Assembly (NCBI GenBank): GCA_022376925.1
Contig: JAIOJX010000026.1
Coordinates: forward strand, 199,058,400-199,122,399
Length of the DNA: 64,000 bases
Source: Tragulus kanchil
Lineage: Eukaryota > Chordata > Mammalia > Artiodactyla > Tragulidae
Reading direction: 5' to 3'
The notes under the pieces are model-generated. The model was not told the DNA's origin, did not search any database, and worked only from the letters and a program-made list of their open reading frames with translations. Both the position numbers and the translations under genes were made by a program. Positions 1 through 11,883 of the stretch are shown here, in pieces; the first letter of the stretch is position 1; every line of letters begins with the position of its first letter.

Positions 1-1361
1 TTCTAACTGATGATTACTGGTATCCACACAGTGTTTATTTTTGTATATTTTATTGCTTTTCTTGTTGAACACTTACTATTTTTAATAGGTTTAAAATGAC
101 GTTCTTGGATTCTAACATTTGACAATCGTCTGAAGTACAAAAATAAAATTTTCTACCTTTTAAAAACATTTATAATCCATTTTGTTTTCTCTTATTGCTG
201 ATGACAATTTTAGAACCATGTTGATTAACAATAATAATGGTGGTAAATCTCATCCTGTTCCTGCCTTTAATGGGGTCATTGACTAGTACACACACAAAAA
301 GGGTCTTTCTATTCATTCACTCACTCATTCATTCATTTGACATTTATTCAGTACATACATACCAGGGAGTTTATGTAACTGCTGGCAAAAGGCTGGCACT
401 CAAATATTTACTGAAGCCAAAAAAATAGGGGTGTGGGAAGAGAGAAGGAAGAGGACTTGGAAAGGCAGATACAGTTTCCACAAGCAAAAGTGGAGGAGAG
501 AGAGGAAAACAGTGGCAAACTCATGGAAAGGACAAATAATAAAATATAATTGGTATAAAATAGGGAGATTACACAGAATGGTGAGAAATAAACTTAGAAA
601 GCAATACAGATTACACTGAATCTTGAAAGTAAGATGAACAGTTCTGACTCTACTGTGGAGGTAGTAAGCTACCTGTTGAAATGTTTCTGAGAAGACGGGA
701 TGAAGAGGACAATTTAACTACACCGATCTGATCTTTCAATTAAAACTAGTATGCAGCTCGTATGACAGAAAGTTAATGCTCAGAGTTGTTAAAGAACAGT
801 CACCGGGGTGGCTGACCATGTGTTCCAAACAGAGAAAAACCTACTAGGAAGCAACTGTAGTATCTTCTTAAGAAGAGAAAGGCTGGAAAAAAGACAGCCA
901 TAAGGAAAAAGTAAATATTCTCTTTAATAACATGATGTGTCTGTTCATTTTTTTCTAGTCATTTTTGAAGGTCCCTTCATAAAGGTATATAATTTTCAAA
1001 GTCTTACACATTTTTATTCTTTATTCTTCCATGTACCATACATATACATATAGCTGATGCCATGCAGTAAGTTTTCCCACTTAATTTTCTAACTGATGAT
1101 TACTGGTATCCACACAGTGTTTATTTTTGTATATTTTATTGCTTTTCTTGTTGAACACTTACTATTTTTAATAGGTTTAAAATGACGTTCTTGGATTCTA
1201 ACATTTGACAATCGTCTGAAGTACAAAAATAAAATTTTCTACCTTTTAAAAACATTTATAATCCATTTTGTTTTCTCTTATTGCTGATGACAATTTTAGA
1301 ACCATGTTGATTAACAATAATAATGGTGGTAAATCTCATCCTGTTCCTGCCTTTAATGGGG
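1..1361. repeat. Tandem duplication 1 (left part outside window)
   Basis: Bases 1-275 recur at 1087-1361 with offset 1,086. Sequence then diverges at 275/276, which is the join. Bases 276-1086 would be the start of the second copy, so the first copy should begin about 810 bases left of the window. The same 275 bases appear a third time at 2200-2475 through duplication 2. No gene is present. Confidence 0.9.
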
Positions 1362-3182
1362 CCACTGATATATTTCAGGTCAAAGACTAACAAATTCAGA
1401 GTTGCATGATGCAGAGCTCTCTCCATAAGCAGCACTGAGAAATCAATGGAATGATGGAAAGAGCTTAGAGACCAGTTAGGAGATGACTACAGTCATCCAT
1501 GGCAGAGAGACTAATAAATGCTTATCTCATGCAGTGGAACTAGAAGAGTATGGGCCACATTTCAGAGACATTGGTGAGGAAAAAGTCATAAGCTTGAGCC
1601 CTTTAGAATTTAGGGGTACAAAGAGAAACAAGAAAACTAAGATGTTTTCCCAGGTCTAGAGTCTGGGGCCCAATCAACTGATCACATCAGGAATATTGAA
1701 GGAAAAGCAATAAAACATCTGTTGAGATCACAAAGCAAAGGCAACTGGACAAATGGGCCAAGCACATATAATTAAAGGCCAACTCCAAGAAGAAGGTGCA
1801 TGAAAGTAAGACGATATCGCTTGTATGTTGGAGAATATCTGCTTTGGGAAGGATGGTAAGGAAGAAACTGGCCCAAGAGATGGAGATATTTAGCAAACAA
1901 GTAAGGAAGAACTGGTCAGCAAGGTTCACATTAAAGCAACAGGAGGGGATGATTTTTCTTTTATAAAAATTATATAGCTAAAAAAAGAAAACTCTCTGAG
2001 AAAAGGCTAACTTGGTTTTCAGAAGCTTTTACTGGTGACCTTTTGGGGCTTAACTTCAATCAAATGATGGAGAAAAAGGCTAAAAACTTTTGCAGGAAAC
2101 CATATATTCAAAGTCTTACACATTTATTCTTTATTCTTCCATGTACCATACATATACATATAGCTGATGCCATGCGAAAGTAAGTTTTCCCACTTAATTT
2201 TCTAACTGATGATTACTGGTATCCACACAGTGTTTATTTTTGTATATTTTATTGCTTTTCTTGTTGAACACTTACTATTTTTAATAGGTTTAAAATGACG
2301 TTCTTGGATTCTAACATTTGACAATCGTCTGAAGTACAAAAATAAAATTTTCTACCTTTTAAAAACATTTATAATCCATTTTGTTTTCTCTTATTGCTGA
2401 TGACAATTTTAGAACCATGTTGATTAACAATAATAATGGTGGTAAATCTCATCCTGTTCCTGCCTTTAATGGGGCCACTGATATATTTCAGGTCAAAGAC
2501 TAACAAATTCAGAGTTGCATGATGCAGAGCTCTCTCCATAAGCAGCACTGAGAAATCAATGGAATGATGGAAAGAGCTTAGAGACCAGTTAGGAGATGAC
2601 TACAGTCATCCATGGCAGAGAGACTAATAAATGCTTATCTCATGCAGTGGAACTAGAAGAGTATGGGCCACATTTCAGAGACATTGGTGAGGAAAAAGTC
2701 ATAAGCTTGAGCCCTTTAGAATTTAGGGGTACAAAGAGAAACAAGAAAACTAAGATGTTTTCCCAGGTCTAGAGTCTGGGGCCCAATCAACTGATCACAT
2801 CAGGAATATTGAAGGAAAAGCAATAAAACATCTGTTGAGATCACAAAGCAAAGGCAACTGGACAAATGGGCCAAGCACATATAATTAAAGGCCAACTCCA
2901 AGAAGAAGGTGCATGAAAGTAAGACGATATCGCTTGTATGTTGGAGAATATCTGCTTTGGGAAGGATGGTAAGGAAGAAACTGGCCCAAGAGATGGAGAT
3001 ATTTAGCAAACAAGTAAGGAAGAACTGGTCAGCAAGGTTCACATTAAAGCAACAGGAGGGGATGATTTTTCTTTTATAAAAATTATATAGCTAAAAAAAG
3101 AAAACTCTCTGAGAAAAGGCTAACTTGGTTTTCAGAAGCTTTTACTGGTGACCTTTTGGGGCTTAACTTCAATCAAATGATG
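995..3182. repeat. Tandem duplication 2: 995-2069 and 2107-3182
   Basis: Near-identical direct copies of about 1,075 bp are separated by about 37 bases of filler at 2070-2106 that belongs to neither copy. The content is AT-rich intron 9 with no recognised repeat. Small differences sit at the left end, for example a GA insertion and homopolymer changes around 2175. Confidence 0.93.
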
Positions 3183-3689
3183 AAAGGAAGACAGATACAG
3201 GGGCTGAAAAGAGAGTGTTGACTTTGAGAAACTAAAAGCAACAGTTAAGCTACTAATTCTTGATGTCTAATAATAGAAGAGAAACTGAATTTACTGGTAG
3301 GGAGGTAAGACAGTGAGGTCAAGTGAGTTTTGAAAATAGAGAAGAAAGAACTGACTGAAAATCTAAAATGAAAACAAAGAATATTCCACCGTGGGTTATT
3401 GAGGAAGCAAAGATCTGAATGAAGAAGTTAGTGAGAAAATTAGGAACCTAATGGAGACAGGGAAAAAAAATGGGCTGGAACATAAACCTCTTAAGGTGAG
3501 AGAACTGGAGGAAGATAATTCATTTTTCATACTTTTTACTAAAACATCGACAAAGTCAAAGATGCTTTTTAAAAGCACACCTACAGAATTAGTTTAAATC
3601 GGAACCAAATCTAAGCATCTTCCACTGAAACCAAATGAAAATATACAAAATTTCTTCTGCTCTGTTTTAAGGAAAAATATATTTTAACA

Positions 3690-3952
3690 TTTTGGCCTCT
3701 TTTATTAGTCTTTCATTTATTTATTTTTGTCCATCTTTGTTCTTTGGCCTGTGTGGGCCTCCCATTGAAGTGGCCTCTCTCCTTGCAGAGCACTGGCTTT
3801 GGACGCATGTGCTCCAGAGCACTGGCTCATAATTGGACACACCGGTCCAGCTGCTCCGCGGCACGTGGGATCTTCCCAGGCCAGGGATCGAGCCAGCACC
3901 CCTTGTAGTGCAAGGCAGACTCTTTACCCACTGGATCACCAGGGAAGTCCCC
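3690..3952 (-). mobile_element. CHR-like tRNA-Glu SINE (in duplication 3, copy 1)
   Basis: Read on the minus strand the element starts with the tRNA-derived head GGGACTTCCCTGGTG, contains a Pol III B-box-like word and ends in an A-rich tail with AGAGGCC. Flanking target-site repeats AAGGAAAAATAT are visible at about 3670 and 3953. Related copies lie at 4828-5088 and, as a fragment, at 6046-6192; these two share substitutions absent here. Confidence 0.88.
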
Positions 3953-4827
3953 AAGGAAAAATATTTATAGTACCTACATGTTCCTATCATGACTAGGAAA
4001 TTTATTCATTAAAGATTATGATTACCAAGTATTTATAGTTGGGAAAGTACATGTGCATAAAATTAAAGCTAAGAAGAGAAACTACTCTGCTTTGGGAAGG
4101 ATGGTAAGGAAGAAACTGGCCCAAGAGATGGAGATATTTAGCAAACAAGTAAGGAAGAACTGGTCAGCAAGGTTCACATTAAAGCAACAGGAGGATGATT
4201 TTTCTTTTATAAAAATTATATAGCTAAAAAAAGAAAACTCTCTGAGAAAAGGCTAACTTGGTTTTCAGAAGCTTTTACTGGTGACCTTTTGGGGCTTAAC
4301 TTCAATCAAATGATGAAAGGAAGACAGATACAGGGGCTGAAAAGAGAGTGTTGACTTTGAGAAACTAAAAGCAACAGTTAAGCTACTAATTCTTGATGTC
4401 TAATAATAGAAGAGAAACTGAATTTACTGGTAGGGAGGTAAGACAGTGAGGTCAAGTGAGTTTTGAAAATAGAGAAGAAAGAACTGACTGAAAATCTAAA
4501 ATGAAAACAAAGAATATTCCACCGTGGGTTATTGAGGAAGCAAAGATCTGAATGAAGAAGTTAGTGAGAAAATTAGGAACCTAATGGAGACAGGGAAAAA
4601 AAATGGGCTGGAACATAAACCTCTTAAGGTGAGAGAACTGGAGGAAGATAATTCATTTTTCATACTTTTTACTAAAACATCGACAAAGTCAAAGATGCTT
4701 TTTAAAAGCACACCTACAGAATTAGTTTAAATCGGAACCAAATCTAAGCATCTTCCACTGAAACCAAATGAAAATACACAAAATTTCTTCTGCTCTGTTT
4801 TAAGGAAAAATATATATTTTTAACATT

Positions 4828-5088
4828 TTGGCCACTTTTATTGGTCTTTCATTTATTTATTTTCATCCATCTTTGTTCTTTGGCCTGTGTGGGCCTCCCA
4901 TTGAAGTGGCCTCTCTCACTGCAGAGCACCAGCTCTGGGTGCACGTGCTCCAGAGCACTGGCTCATAATTGGACACACCGCTCCAGCAGCTCCATGGTAT
5001 GTGGGATCTTCCCAAGCTAGGGATCGAGCCAGCACCCCTTGTAGTGCAAGGCAGACTCTTTACCCACTGGATCACCAGGGAAGTCCCC
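4828..5088 (-). mobile_element. CHR-like SINE (duplicate copy of the 3690 element)
   Basis: This occupies the same place and has the same flanks as the element at 3690-3952 but differs at about 16 positions within the central 130 bp. A 5'-complete fragment with the same variants recurs at 6046-6192 through duplication 4. Confidence 0.85.
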
Positions 5089-7118
5089 AAGGAAAAATAT
5101 TTATAGTACCTACATGTTCCTATCATGACTAGGAAATTTATTCATTAAAGATTATGATTACCAAGTATTTATAGTTGGGAATCCCAGAAGATAAATGTAT
5201 ACATGTGATACAACCACAACTACAGAAAACATGTACACAAAATGACCGGAAGAGTAGGTACCTTCAGGGAGGAGGGGGTGAGATTTGGGAGGAAGCATGA
5301 GTAGATTTTCTGGGATGCTAGGAGTGTGTTCCTAAGTGGTGGCTAACTTAAATGGTGGTTACACAAGCATAGTTACTTCTTGACAACATAAGGAGTTACG
5401 CACTTAAAATATGTGTTTTCCAACATATGTATTATACTTCAAATAAAAATTCCTGAAAAAAAGGCTGAAAAGAAACACGTTAATATGGTATAATACAGAT
5501 AATCTAGAGTAGCAAAGCCATAGGTAATCTTTTCCTTTCTCCTAAATACACCTTGTTAATTTCATCATGGCTGGGGAGGGGAGGGAGATATATTTATTAA
5601 ACATAGAGATGATGGAATGAACTAATAATGTCTACTTTAAAAGACATTTTCCAAAAGGAATGTGTAATGACATATAAGCTCTACCCAGCTTATAAATACT
5701 AAACTAAATATCCATAAGCAGAGTTGATACTGAAGAGCACACAGTCAGGGATTCTAAAAATACATCAATACAGAAAATTCCAATGATTGACATATTATAG
5801 GTCTCGAATCATAAGCCTAAAACAGAAAAAAAGGTTTCCAATTTAGAAATAATAAGGCTAAGATAGAAAAGAGAAAATGCCAGGACTATACAAATCAAGA
5901 TCAGAGGGAAAAAAATTCAAAGAAAAATGTTCTGAAGTGAAAGATGATTTCAGTCTGGTTAACAAGAGGGCATAGAGTATTTCTTAGCAATTATCCTTCA
6001 AGAATGACCCCAGATCTTTGTTCTTTGGCTTTCCCAGCACCCCTCCACGTGCTCCAGAGCACTGGCTCATAATTGGACACACCGCTCCAGCAGCTCCATG
6101 GTATGTGGGATCTTCCCAAGCTAGGGATCGAGCCAGCACCCCTTGTAGTGCAAGGCAGACTCTTTACCCACTGGATCACCAGGGAAGTCCCCAAGGAAAA
6201 ATATTTATAGTACCTACATGTTCCTATCATGACTAGGAAATTTATTCATTAAAGATTATGATTACCAAGTATTTATAGTTGGGAATCCCAGAAGATAAAT
6301 GTATACATGTGATACAACCACAACTACAGAAAACATGTACACAAAATGACCGGAAGAGTAGGTACCTTCAGGGAGGAGGGGGTGAGATTTGGGAGGAAGC
6401 ATGAGTAGATTTTCTGGGATGCTAGGAGTGTGTTCCTAAGTGGTGGCTAACTTAAATGGTGGTTACACAAGCATAGTTACTTCTTGACAACATAAGGAGT
6501 TACGCACTTAAAATATGTGTTTTCCAACATATGTATTATACTTCAAATAAAAATTCCTGAAAAAAAGGCTGAAAAGAAACACGTTAATATGGTATAATAC
6601 AGATAATCTAGAGTAGCAAAGCCATAGGTAATCTTTTCCTTTCTCCTAAATACACCTTGTTAATTTCATCATGGCTGGGGAGGGGAGGGAGATATATTTA
6701 TTAAACATAGAGATGATGGAATGAACTAATAATGTCTACTTTAAAAGACATTTTCCAAAAGGAATGTGTAATGACATATAAGCTCTACCCAGCTTATAAA
6801 TACTAAACTAAATATCCATAAGCAGAGTTGATACTGAAGAGCACACAGTCAGGGATTCTAAAAATACATCAATACAGAAAATTCCAATGATTGACATATT
6901 ATAGGTCTCGAATCATAAGCCTAAAACAGAAAAAAAGGTTTCCAATTTAGAAATAATAAGGCTAAGATAGAAAAGAGAAAATGCCAGGACTATACAAATC
7001 AAGATCAGAGGGAAAAAAATTCAAAGAAAAATGTTCTGAAGTAAAAAGTGATTTCAGCCTGGTTAACAAGAGGGCACAGAGCATTTCTCAGCAATTATCC
7101 TTAGAGGATGACCCCAGA
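4942..7118. repeat. Tandem duplication 4: 4942-6014 and 6046-7118
   Basis: Both copies measure 1,073 bp. The first starts inside the SINE of duplication 3 and ends with a cluster of differences at 5940-6014 relative to 7044-7118, a typical low-quality consensus end. The 31-base spacer contains a SINE-like fragment. The content is intron 9 with a probable old L1 3' end. Confidence 0.92.
5190..5462 (+). mobile_element. Probable old L1 3' end
   Basis: The ending, with CACTTAAAATATGTG, then TATGTATTATACTTCAAATA and AAAATTCCTG, resembles the 3' UTR end of old mammalian L1 elements. The upstream part, with a short G-rich stretch, fits less well. The duplicate is at about 6294-6566. Confidence 0.45.
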
Positions 7119-7555
7119 CACTTATTTTCCAAATTTGAAACCTTTAAAGACAAGACCTTATACTCTGTCAAAAAGAAAGGAGGTTGTAATACAATAATCT
7201 CTTTGGATCTTATTTTTCAGATCTCTAAGGGGGAAACTAAAAAGAAAATCATAAATATAAAATTATAAATACAAGAAAGATCTCTTTTAAGATAGAAAAT
7301 ATATTAAGACATGGAAGTCCAAAAGTACGTCAGCAAAGTCTCATAGCTGTTTGGATCACCACAAGAGATGACAAGATTTTGAAAGCAGTTGGAAACAGTA
7401 TTCTCTAAAAGGTGAGAGAAAACTACTTTCTAAGAAGGAACAGAGTGAAATTAAATTAATATACAATCAGTAAACTCAAATACCTATTTATGAGAATAAA
7501 GGATAAATACATGTACAAAATAACTTAAACTACCAACTATACCAACAAAAGGTTA
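7119..7555. other. Single-copy intron 9 sequence, nothing recognised
   Basis: AT-rich sequence between duplication 4 and the MLT1-like LTR. I see no exon, RNA gene or clear repeat in it. Confidence 0.6.
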
Positions 7556-8014
7556 ATGTGATAGATTTGAAATGGTTACAAATTCTGTGCACCTGTTCCC
7601 AACAAGAGATGGAGTCTCTTTGTCACCTGAATGTGAGCTGGCCTTGTAACTTGCTTTGCAACAAAAGGATTGTTCTGTGACTTTGAGGTCTAGTCCTGAA
7701 GACAGCTTGTAGGCGCGTACTGGAAATCTACAACTGCTAGGTAAAGAAGCCTGGACTCGTCTGGAGACACCTGGCTCAGAAGAAAACCAGTGCTATGCTC
7801 TACATAAGTGTGTAAGGCCACCTTAGACCACTCAGTCCTGGTTAAGTCACCAAATGACTATAGTTAAATGAGTGACTCCAGGTTAAGACCAACAATGGAA
7901 CTACTTGGCCTAGCTTGGTGCAGATTGTTGACTCACAGAATTGTAAGCAAAGAAAGCTGTTGTTTAAGCCACTAGGTTGTAGGGGAGCTTCTTATACAGC
8001 AATAGATAATTGAG
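7556..8014 (+). mobile_element. MLT1-like solo LTR (MaLR/ERVL family)
   Basis: The 3' portion, with words such as AGCCACTAGGTTGTAG followed by CAGCAATAGATAATTGAGA, matches the end typical of mammalian MLT1-class LTRs as I recall them, and the 5' portion has the expected ACTTTGAGGTCTAG-like core. It is old, diverged and non-coding, with no internal retroviral genes beside it. The last 60 bp is repeated at 9070-9132 by duplication 5. Confidence 0.6.
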
Positions 8015-8633
8015 ATGGAATACCTGAGAAAAAAATAGGGAGATGCACTAAGAACTTGATGCTTATTTCTCCTAGAAAGGAGTTTAATGTTACCGGGTAA
8101 AACTATACATTAATAATATAAAAATGCTTGGGTTAAAATGTGTTAATATTAGATATGTTCTTCAAAAAAACCATATTGATTGAGATCATGAACCTAGTTT
8201 GAAAGGAAATTTCAAAGTCCAAGGCAGAATATAAATAAAACAAAGGAAAAACATCCAGTAATTTATTCTGAATCTTTCCATCTTTCCATCTCTAGTTATA
8301 ACTATGGTTTGTTCTTCCAAAATAGCCAGAATGATCTTAAAAAACACAAATCGCTAGACAGCCATATGCAATAAGAATGAAACTGGACCATTATCTTACA
8401 CATACACAAAAATTAAAATGAATTACAGATTTGAATATAAGACCTGAAGCTATAAAACTCCTAGAAAGAAAACATAGGCAATAAGCCCCTTAACATTGGT
8501 CATGGTAATAATTTTTCGGCTCTAACTCCAAAAGCAAAGGCAACAAAGGGAAAAAAAAAAAAAAAACCCAATGGGACTATATCAAACAAAAAGATTTTGC
8601 CCAGTAAAGGAAATCATCAAAAATATGAAAAGA

Positions 8634-8901
8634 GGGCTTCCTGGTGGTTCAGTGGGTAAAGAGTCCGCCTTACCGTGCAAGGGGCACTGGTTCAATCCCC
8701 GGCCCAGGAAGATCCCACATGCTGAGGAGCGGCTGGACTGTGTGTCCAATTACGAGCCAGTGCTCTGGAGCACACGTGCCCAGAGCCAGTGCTCTGCAAC
8801 GAGAGGCCACTGCAGTGGGAGGCCCATACAGGCCAAAGAATAAGGATGGATGAAAATAAATAAGTAAAAAAACCACTAAAAGAGGCCAAAATTTTAAAAA
8901 A
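8634..8901 (+). mobile_element. CHR-like SINE nested in L1 (copy 1)
   Basis: The head GGGCTTCCTGGTGGTTCAGT, the B-box-like GGTTCAATCCC, the CHR-type body GATCCCACATGC and the tail AGAGGCCAAAATTTT are all present. It inserted into L1 ORF2, with similar words ATATGAAAAGA and ATATGGAAAGA on the two sides as target-site repeats. The duplicate copy is at 9742-10009. Confidence 0.9.
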
Positions 8902-9741
8902 CTTATATGGAAAGATAACCTACTATGTGGGAGAGTATGTTTGCAAAGTATATATCTGATAAGAGACTAATATAAAAAAATATGTAAAGAACACATACAA
9001 CAGAACAGAAAGAAAACAAATAATCTGAAAAACAAAAATGAAGCAGAAGTGACAGGTCAATTGTCTAAAAAAGCTGTTGTTTAAGCCACTAGGTTGTAGG
9101 GAGCTTCTTATACAGCAATAGATAATTGAGATGGAATACCTGAGAAAAAAATAGGGAGATGCACTAAGAACTTGATGCTTATTTCTCCTAGAAAGGAGTT
9201 TAATGTTACCGGGTAAAACTATACATTAATAATATAAAAATGCTTGGGTTAAAATGTGTTAATATTAGATATGTTCTTAAAAAACCATATTGATTGAGAT
9301 CATGAACCTAGTTTGAAAGGAAATTTCAAAGTCCAAGGCAGAATATAAATAAAACAAAGGAAAAACATCCAGTAATTTATTCTGAATCTTTCCATCTTTC
9401 CATCTCTAGTTATAACTATGGTTTGTTCTTCCAAAATAGCCAGAATGATCTTAAAAAACACAAATCGCTAGACAGCCATATGCAATAAGAATGAAACTGG
9501 ACCATTATCTTACACATACACAAAAATTAAAATGAATTACAGATTTGAATATAAGACCTGAAGCTATAAAACTCCTAGAAAGAAAACATAGGCAATAAGC
9601 CCCTTAACATTGGTCATGGTAATAATTTTTCGGCTCTAACTCCAAAAGCAAAGGCAACAAAGGGAAAAAACAAACCCAATGGGACTATATCAAACAAAAA
9701 GATTTTGCCCAGTAAAGGAAATCATCAAAAATATGAAAAGA

Positions 9742-10009
9742 GGGCTTCCTGGTGGTTCAGTGGGTAAAGAGTCCGCCTTACCGTGCAAGGGGCACTGGTT
9801 CAATCCCCGGCCCAGGAAGATCCCACATGCTGAGGAGCGGCTGGACTGTGTGTCCAATTACGAGCCAGTGCTCTGGAGCACACGTGCCCAGAGCCAGTGC
9901 TCTGCAACGAGAGGCCACTGCAGTGGGAGGCCCATACAGGCCAAAGAATAAGGATGGATGAAAATAAATAAGTAAAAAAACCACTAAAAGAGGCCAAAAT
10001 TTTAAAAAA
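9742..10009 (+). mobile_element. CHR-like SINE nested in L1 (copy 2)
   Basis: This is the same element as 8634-8901, repeated by duplication 5. Here the L1 continues correctly downstream, so this copy is the one in native context. Confidence 0.88.
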
Positions 10010-10490
10010 CTTATATGGAAAGATAACCTACTATGTGGGAGAGTATGTTTGCAAAGTATATATCTGATAAGAGACTAATATAAAAAAATATGTAAAGAAC
10101 ACATACAACAGAACAGAAAGAAAACAAATAATCTGATACAAAATGAGCAGAAGTGAACAGACATTTCCCCAAAGAAGACATATTGGTGGCCAACAGATAT
10201 AATATATACAAAGGTGTTCAACATCACTAATCAGGGAAATCCAAATCAAAACTACATAAAGTATCACCTCACACCTGTGAGACAGCTCTTATCAAAAAGA
10301 CAAGAAATAATAAGTGTTGGCGAGGATGTGAAGAAAGGGAACCTTTATATACTGTTGGTGGAAATGCAAATTGGTGCAGTCACTACGGAAAAAAAAAAAG
10401 ATTCCTCAAAAAACTGAAAATAGAACTACTATATGATCCAGGAATTACATCATTCAGTATTTATCTGAAAAAAGTGAAAACACTTGTTTG

Positions 10491-11783
10491 ACATTTGGCA
10501 CTCTCTAAGACCTGGGTGAGGAGCTGCCATGTGTCATGGAGGCACATGGACTGCCTCAGGCCACACTCTGGGGATCACAGAGATGGGTCAACAGAAACAT
10601 ATAAGGAAAATATCTAATTTAGGGTCCTTTTTTGAGTAATGTTATGTTTCAAAAGGCACATTACAACTTTTCTATAAACTGGAATAGCAAACAGGTATCA
10701 TTATTTTATTAAAAATCATTTGTAATAAATTTTTTTTCTCAGAAAAGCAACTAGTACACTTAAAACACATTGTATTTACATTGCATTAAAAATAATGCCA
10801 TTTTATCCATCACTATTTCAATTTCTTCTCTTCCTAGCTGCTATTAAGTAATTTTCAAACAATTTATTCTAACATTAATGAGAATATTCTAATGTCTAAT
10901 GAGAATATTTTAAACTCAGAATTATGCCTTGAATTCCCAAAATAAAAAGAAATCCATGTATTCCTTCAAATTGAAGAATACAGTAATGAAAAGTGGAATT
11001 TGCTTTCTGTTCTAACTTCTAAAATTTATCATAAATGCAGAAGTTCTTAGTCATCCTGTAGAATTTCCACATATTATTTTGTTTCACTAATATGTTGGTT
11101 TTTTCATATAGTCTTTATTATTAAAGTATCTTACCACGCAATGTAGTTTAGTGTTTTTGACCTAAGTTTACAATTGCCAAAACTAAAATTGCTTTTTCAG
11201 AAAACCTTAAGAATGTTTAAAATTTTAAAAAGTTCTCATGAGAACAAAAAAGGAGAAAATACGAAGTTTAGTAACTAAAACAGTAGCCACTCTCCTCTAC
11301 TTTGTTCCCCACATGAAGCCTCTCTTCGAATAGACATGAGATAAGAGTGACGGTCCTGAGAGGGAAATGACGTGCCCATAATATCGACTGCTTAATGGGA
11401 CAGCTGATTCCAAGCCCATACACTCGTGACTCCCATCAACCTCTGGGGTCAATCCTTCCTCATTCCATTCTTCTCCTGCTATCTTTTCCATGGAAAGAGG
11501 TCTACACGTCAGGCACAATACTTTGGGGGGAAGTTTCCTTTTCCTCTCAGAAAGTTTAACCCTTCAAGAGGAGAGAGGTATGGTAAATTTCTGGATACCT
11601 CTTCTCCCCTACTATTTCAAATGCTCAAGTTTATACAGCGAAAAAGGTCAGGTTTCTTAAGTAAATGTACTTTACTCTGCTCTAAAGGGAAGAATTTTGT
11701 TCATAAAAGCAATCCACGCCACACGTAGAGCTATTCGTAAACTGTATGGGTAGGAAAAAAACACACGGAGATTGATCCATTAC
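10491..11783. other. Single-copy intron 9 sequence next to exon 9
   Basis: This stretch runs from the L1 end to the exon 9 donor. I see no further coding sequence. The terminal PEX7 exon, which should encode an ADCSWDETIKIYD-like segment, is not here. Confidence 0.65.
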
Positions 11784-11883
11784 CTGAGTAGGATTCTGAA
11801 GACTTAAATCTAAACCACAAGTAAATTCTGTATGATGCTCCACTGTTTCAAGAAGAGGGTCAGGGTTTGAAAAGTTCCAGAAT
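11784..11883 (-). CDS. PEX7: PEX7 exon 9 (penultimate coding exon)
   Basis: This 100-nt exon starts with one base completing an Arg codon left by exon 8, followed by 33 codons beginning FWNFS and ending QNPTQ. It holds the end of one WD40 blade (RFWNFS) and the start of the next ([16 protein letters not shown]). The acceptor is a pyrimidine-rich tract ending CACAG and the donor is CAG|GTAATG. The Leu of CGLDLS is encoded by TTA and matches human Leu292, the site of the common rhizomelic chondrodysplasia punctata nonsense allele, which supports both identity and frame. Compared with human as I recall it, Lys274 is Asn, Ser277 is Pro and Ser298 is Asn. The exon lies in a single-copy stretch between duplications. 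The next exon, about 22 codons ending the protein, was not found in the 11.8 kb to the left. Confidence 0.95.

Larger units (their letters stand above)
2951..5181. repeat. Tandem duplication 3: 2951-4045 and 4086-5181
   Basis: Copies of about 1,095 bp are separated by about 40 bases of non-copy sequence. Each contains a minus-strand CHR-like SINE. Outside the SINE the copies differ at few bases, while inside it about 16 substitutions occur within roughly 130 bp. The left part also overlaps duplication 2, giving three copies of the 232 bp beginning at 1838, 2951 and 4086. Confidence 0.93.
7953..10157. repeat. Tandem duplication 5: 7953-9053 and 9070-10157
   Basis: Copies of about 1.1 kb hold the last part of an MLT1-like LTR, an L1 ORF2 fragment and a CHR-like SINE nested in that L1. 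Differences are mainly A-tract lengths. The L1 continues cleanly past the end of the second copy but is interrupted at the end of the first, showing that the second copy carries the true right-hand continuation. Confidence 0.93.
8320..10490 (+). mobile_element. L1 ORF2 3' fragment, decayed, interrupted by a SINE
   Basis: Words such as GAATGAAACTGGACCATTATC, CTCCTAGAAAGAAAACATAGG, GTGTTGGCGAGGATGTG and ACTGTTGGTGGAAATGCAAA are characteristic of the C-terminal part of L1 ORF2. Several hundred bases appear deleted between 8340 and 8358. A CHR-like SINE splits it at 8634, and duplication 5 repeats part of it, so the intact order is 9445-9741, the SINE, then 10010-10490. Frames are broken throughout. 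Confidence 0.85.

Noticed and set aside
780..830. Candidate for the terminal PEX7 exon, read on the minus strand
   Set aside because: A short GACTGTTCTT word agrees with the expected exon, but the following codons do not encode the expected WD40 residues and hit a stop.
7556..8014. Endogenous retrovirus with coding capacity
   Set aside because: Only an old solo LTR-like sequence is visible, with no internal gag, pol or env sequence nearby.
8320..10490. Possible functional L1 reverse transcriptase gene
   Set aside because: Only 3' ORF2 fragments are present, with stops, frameshifts, a probable internal deletion and a nested SINE.
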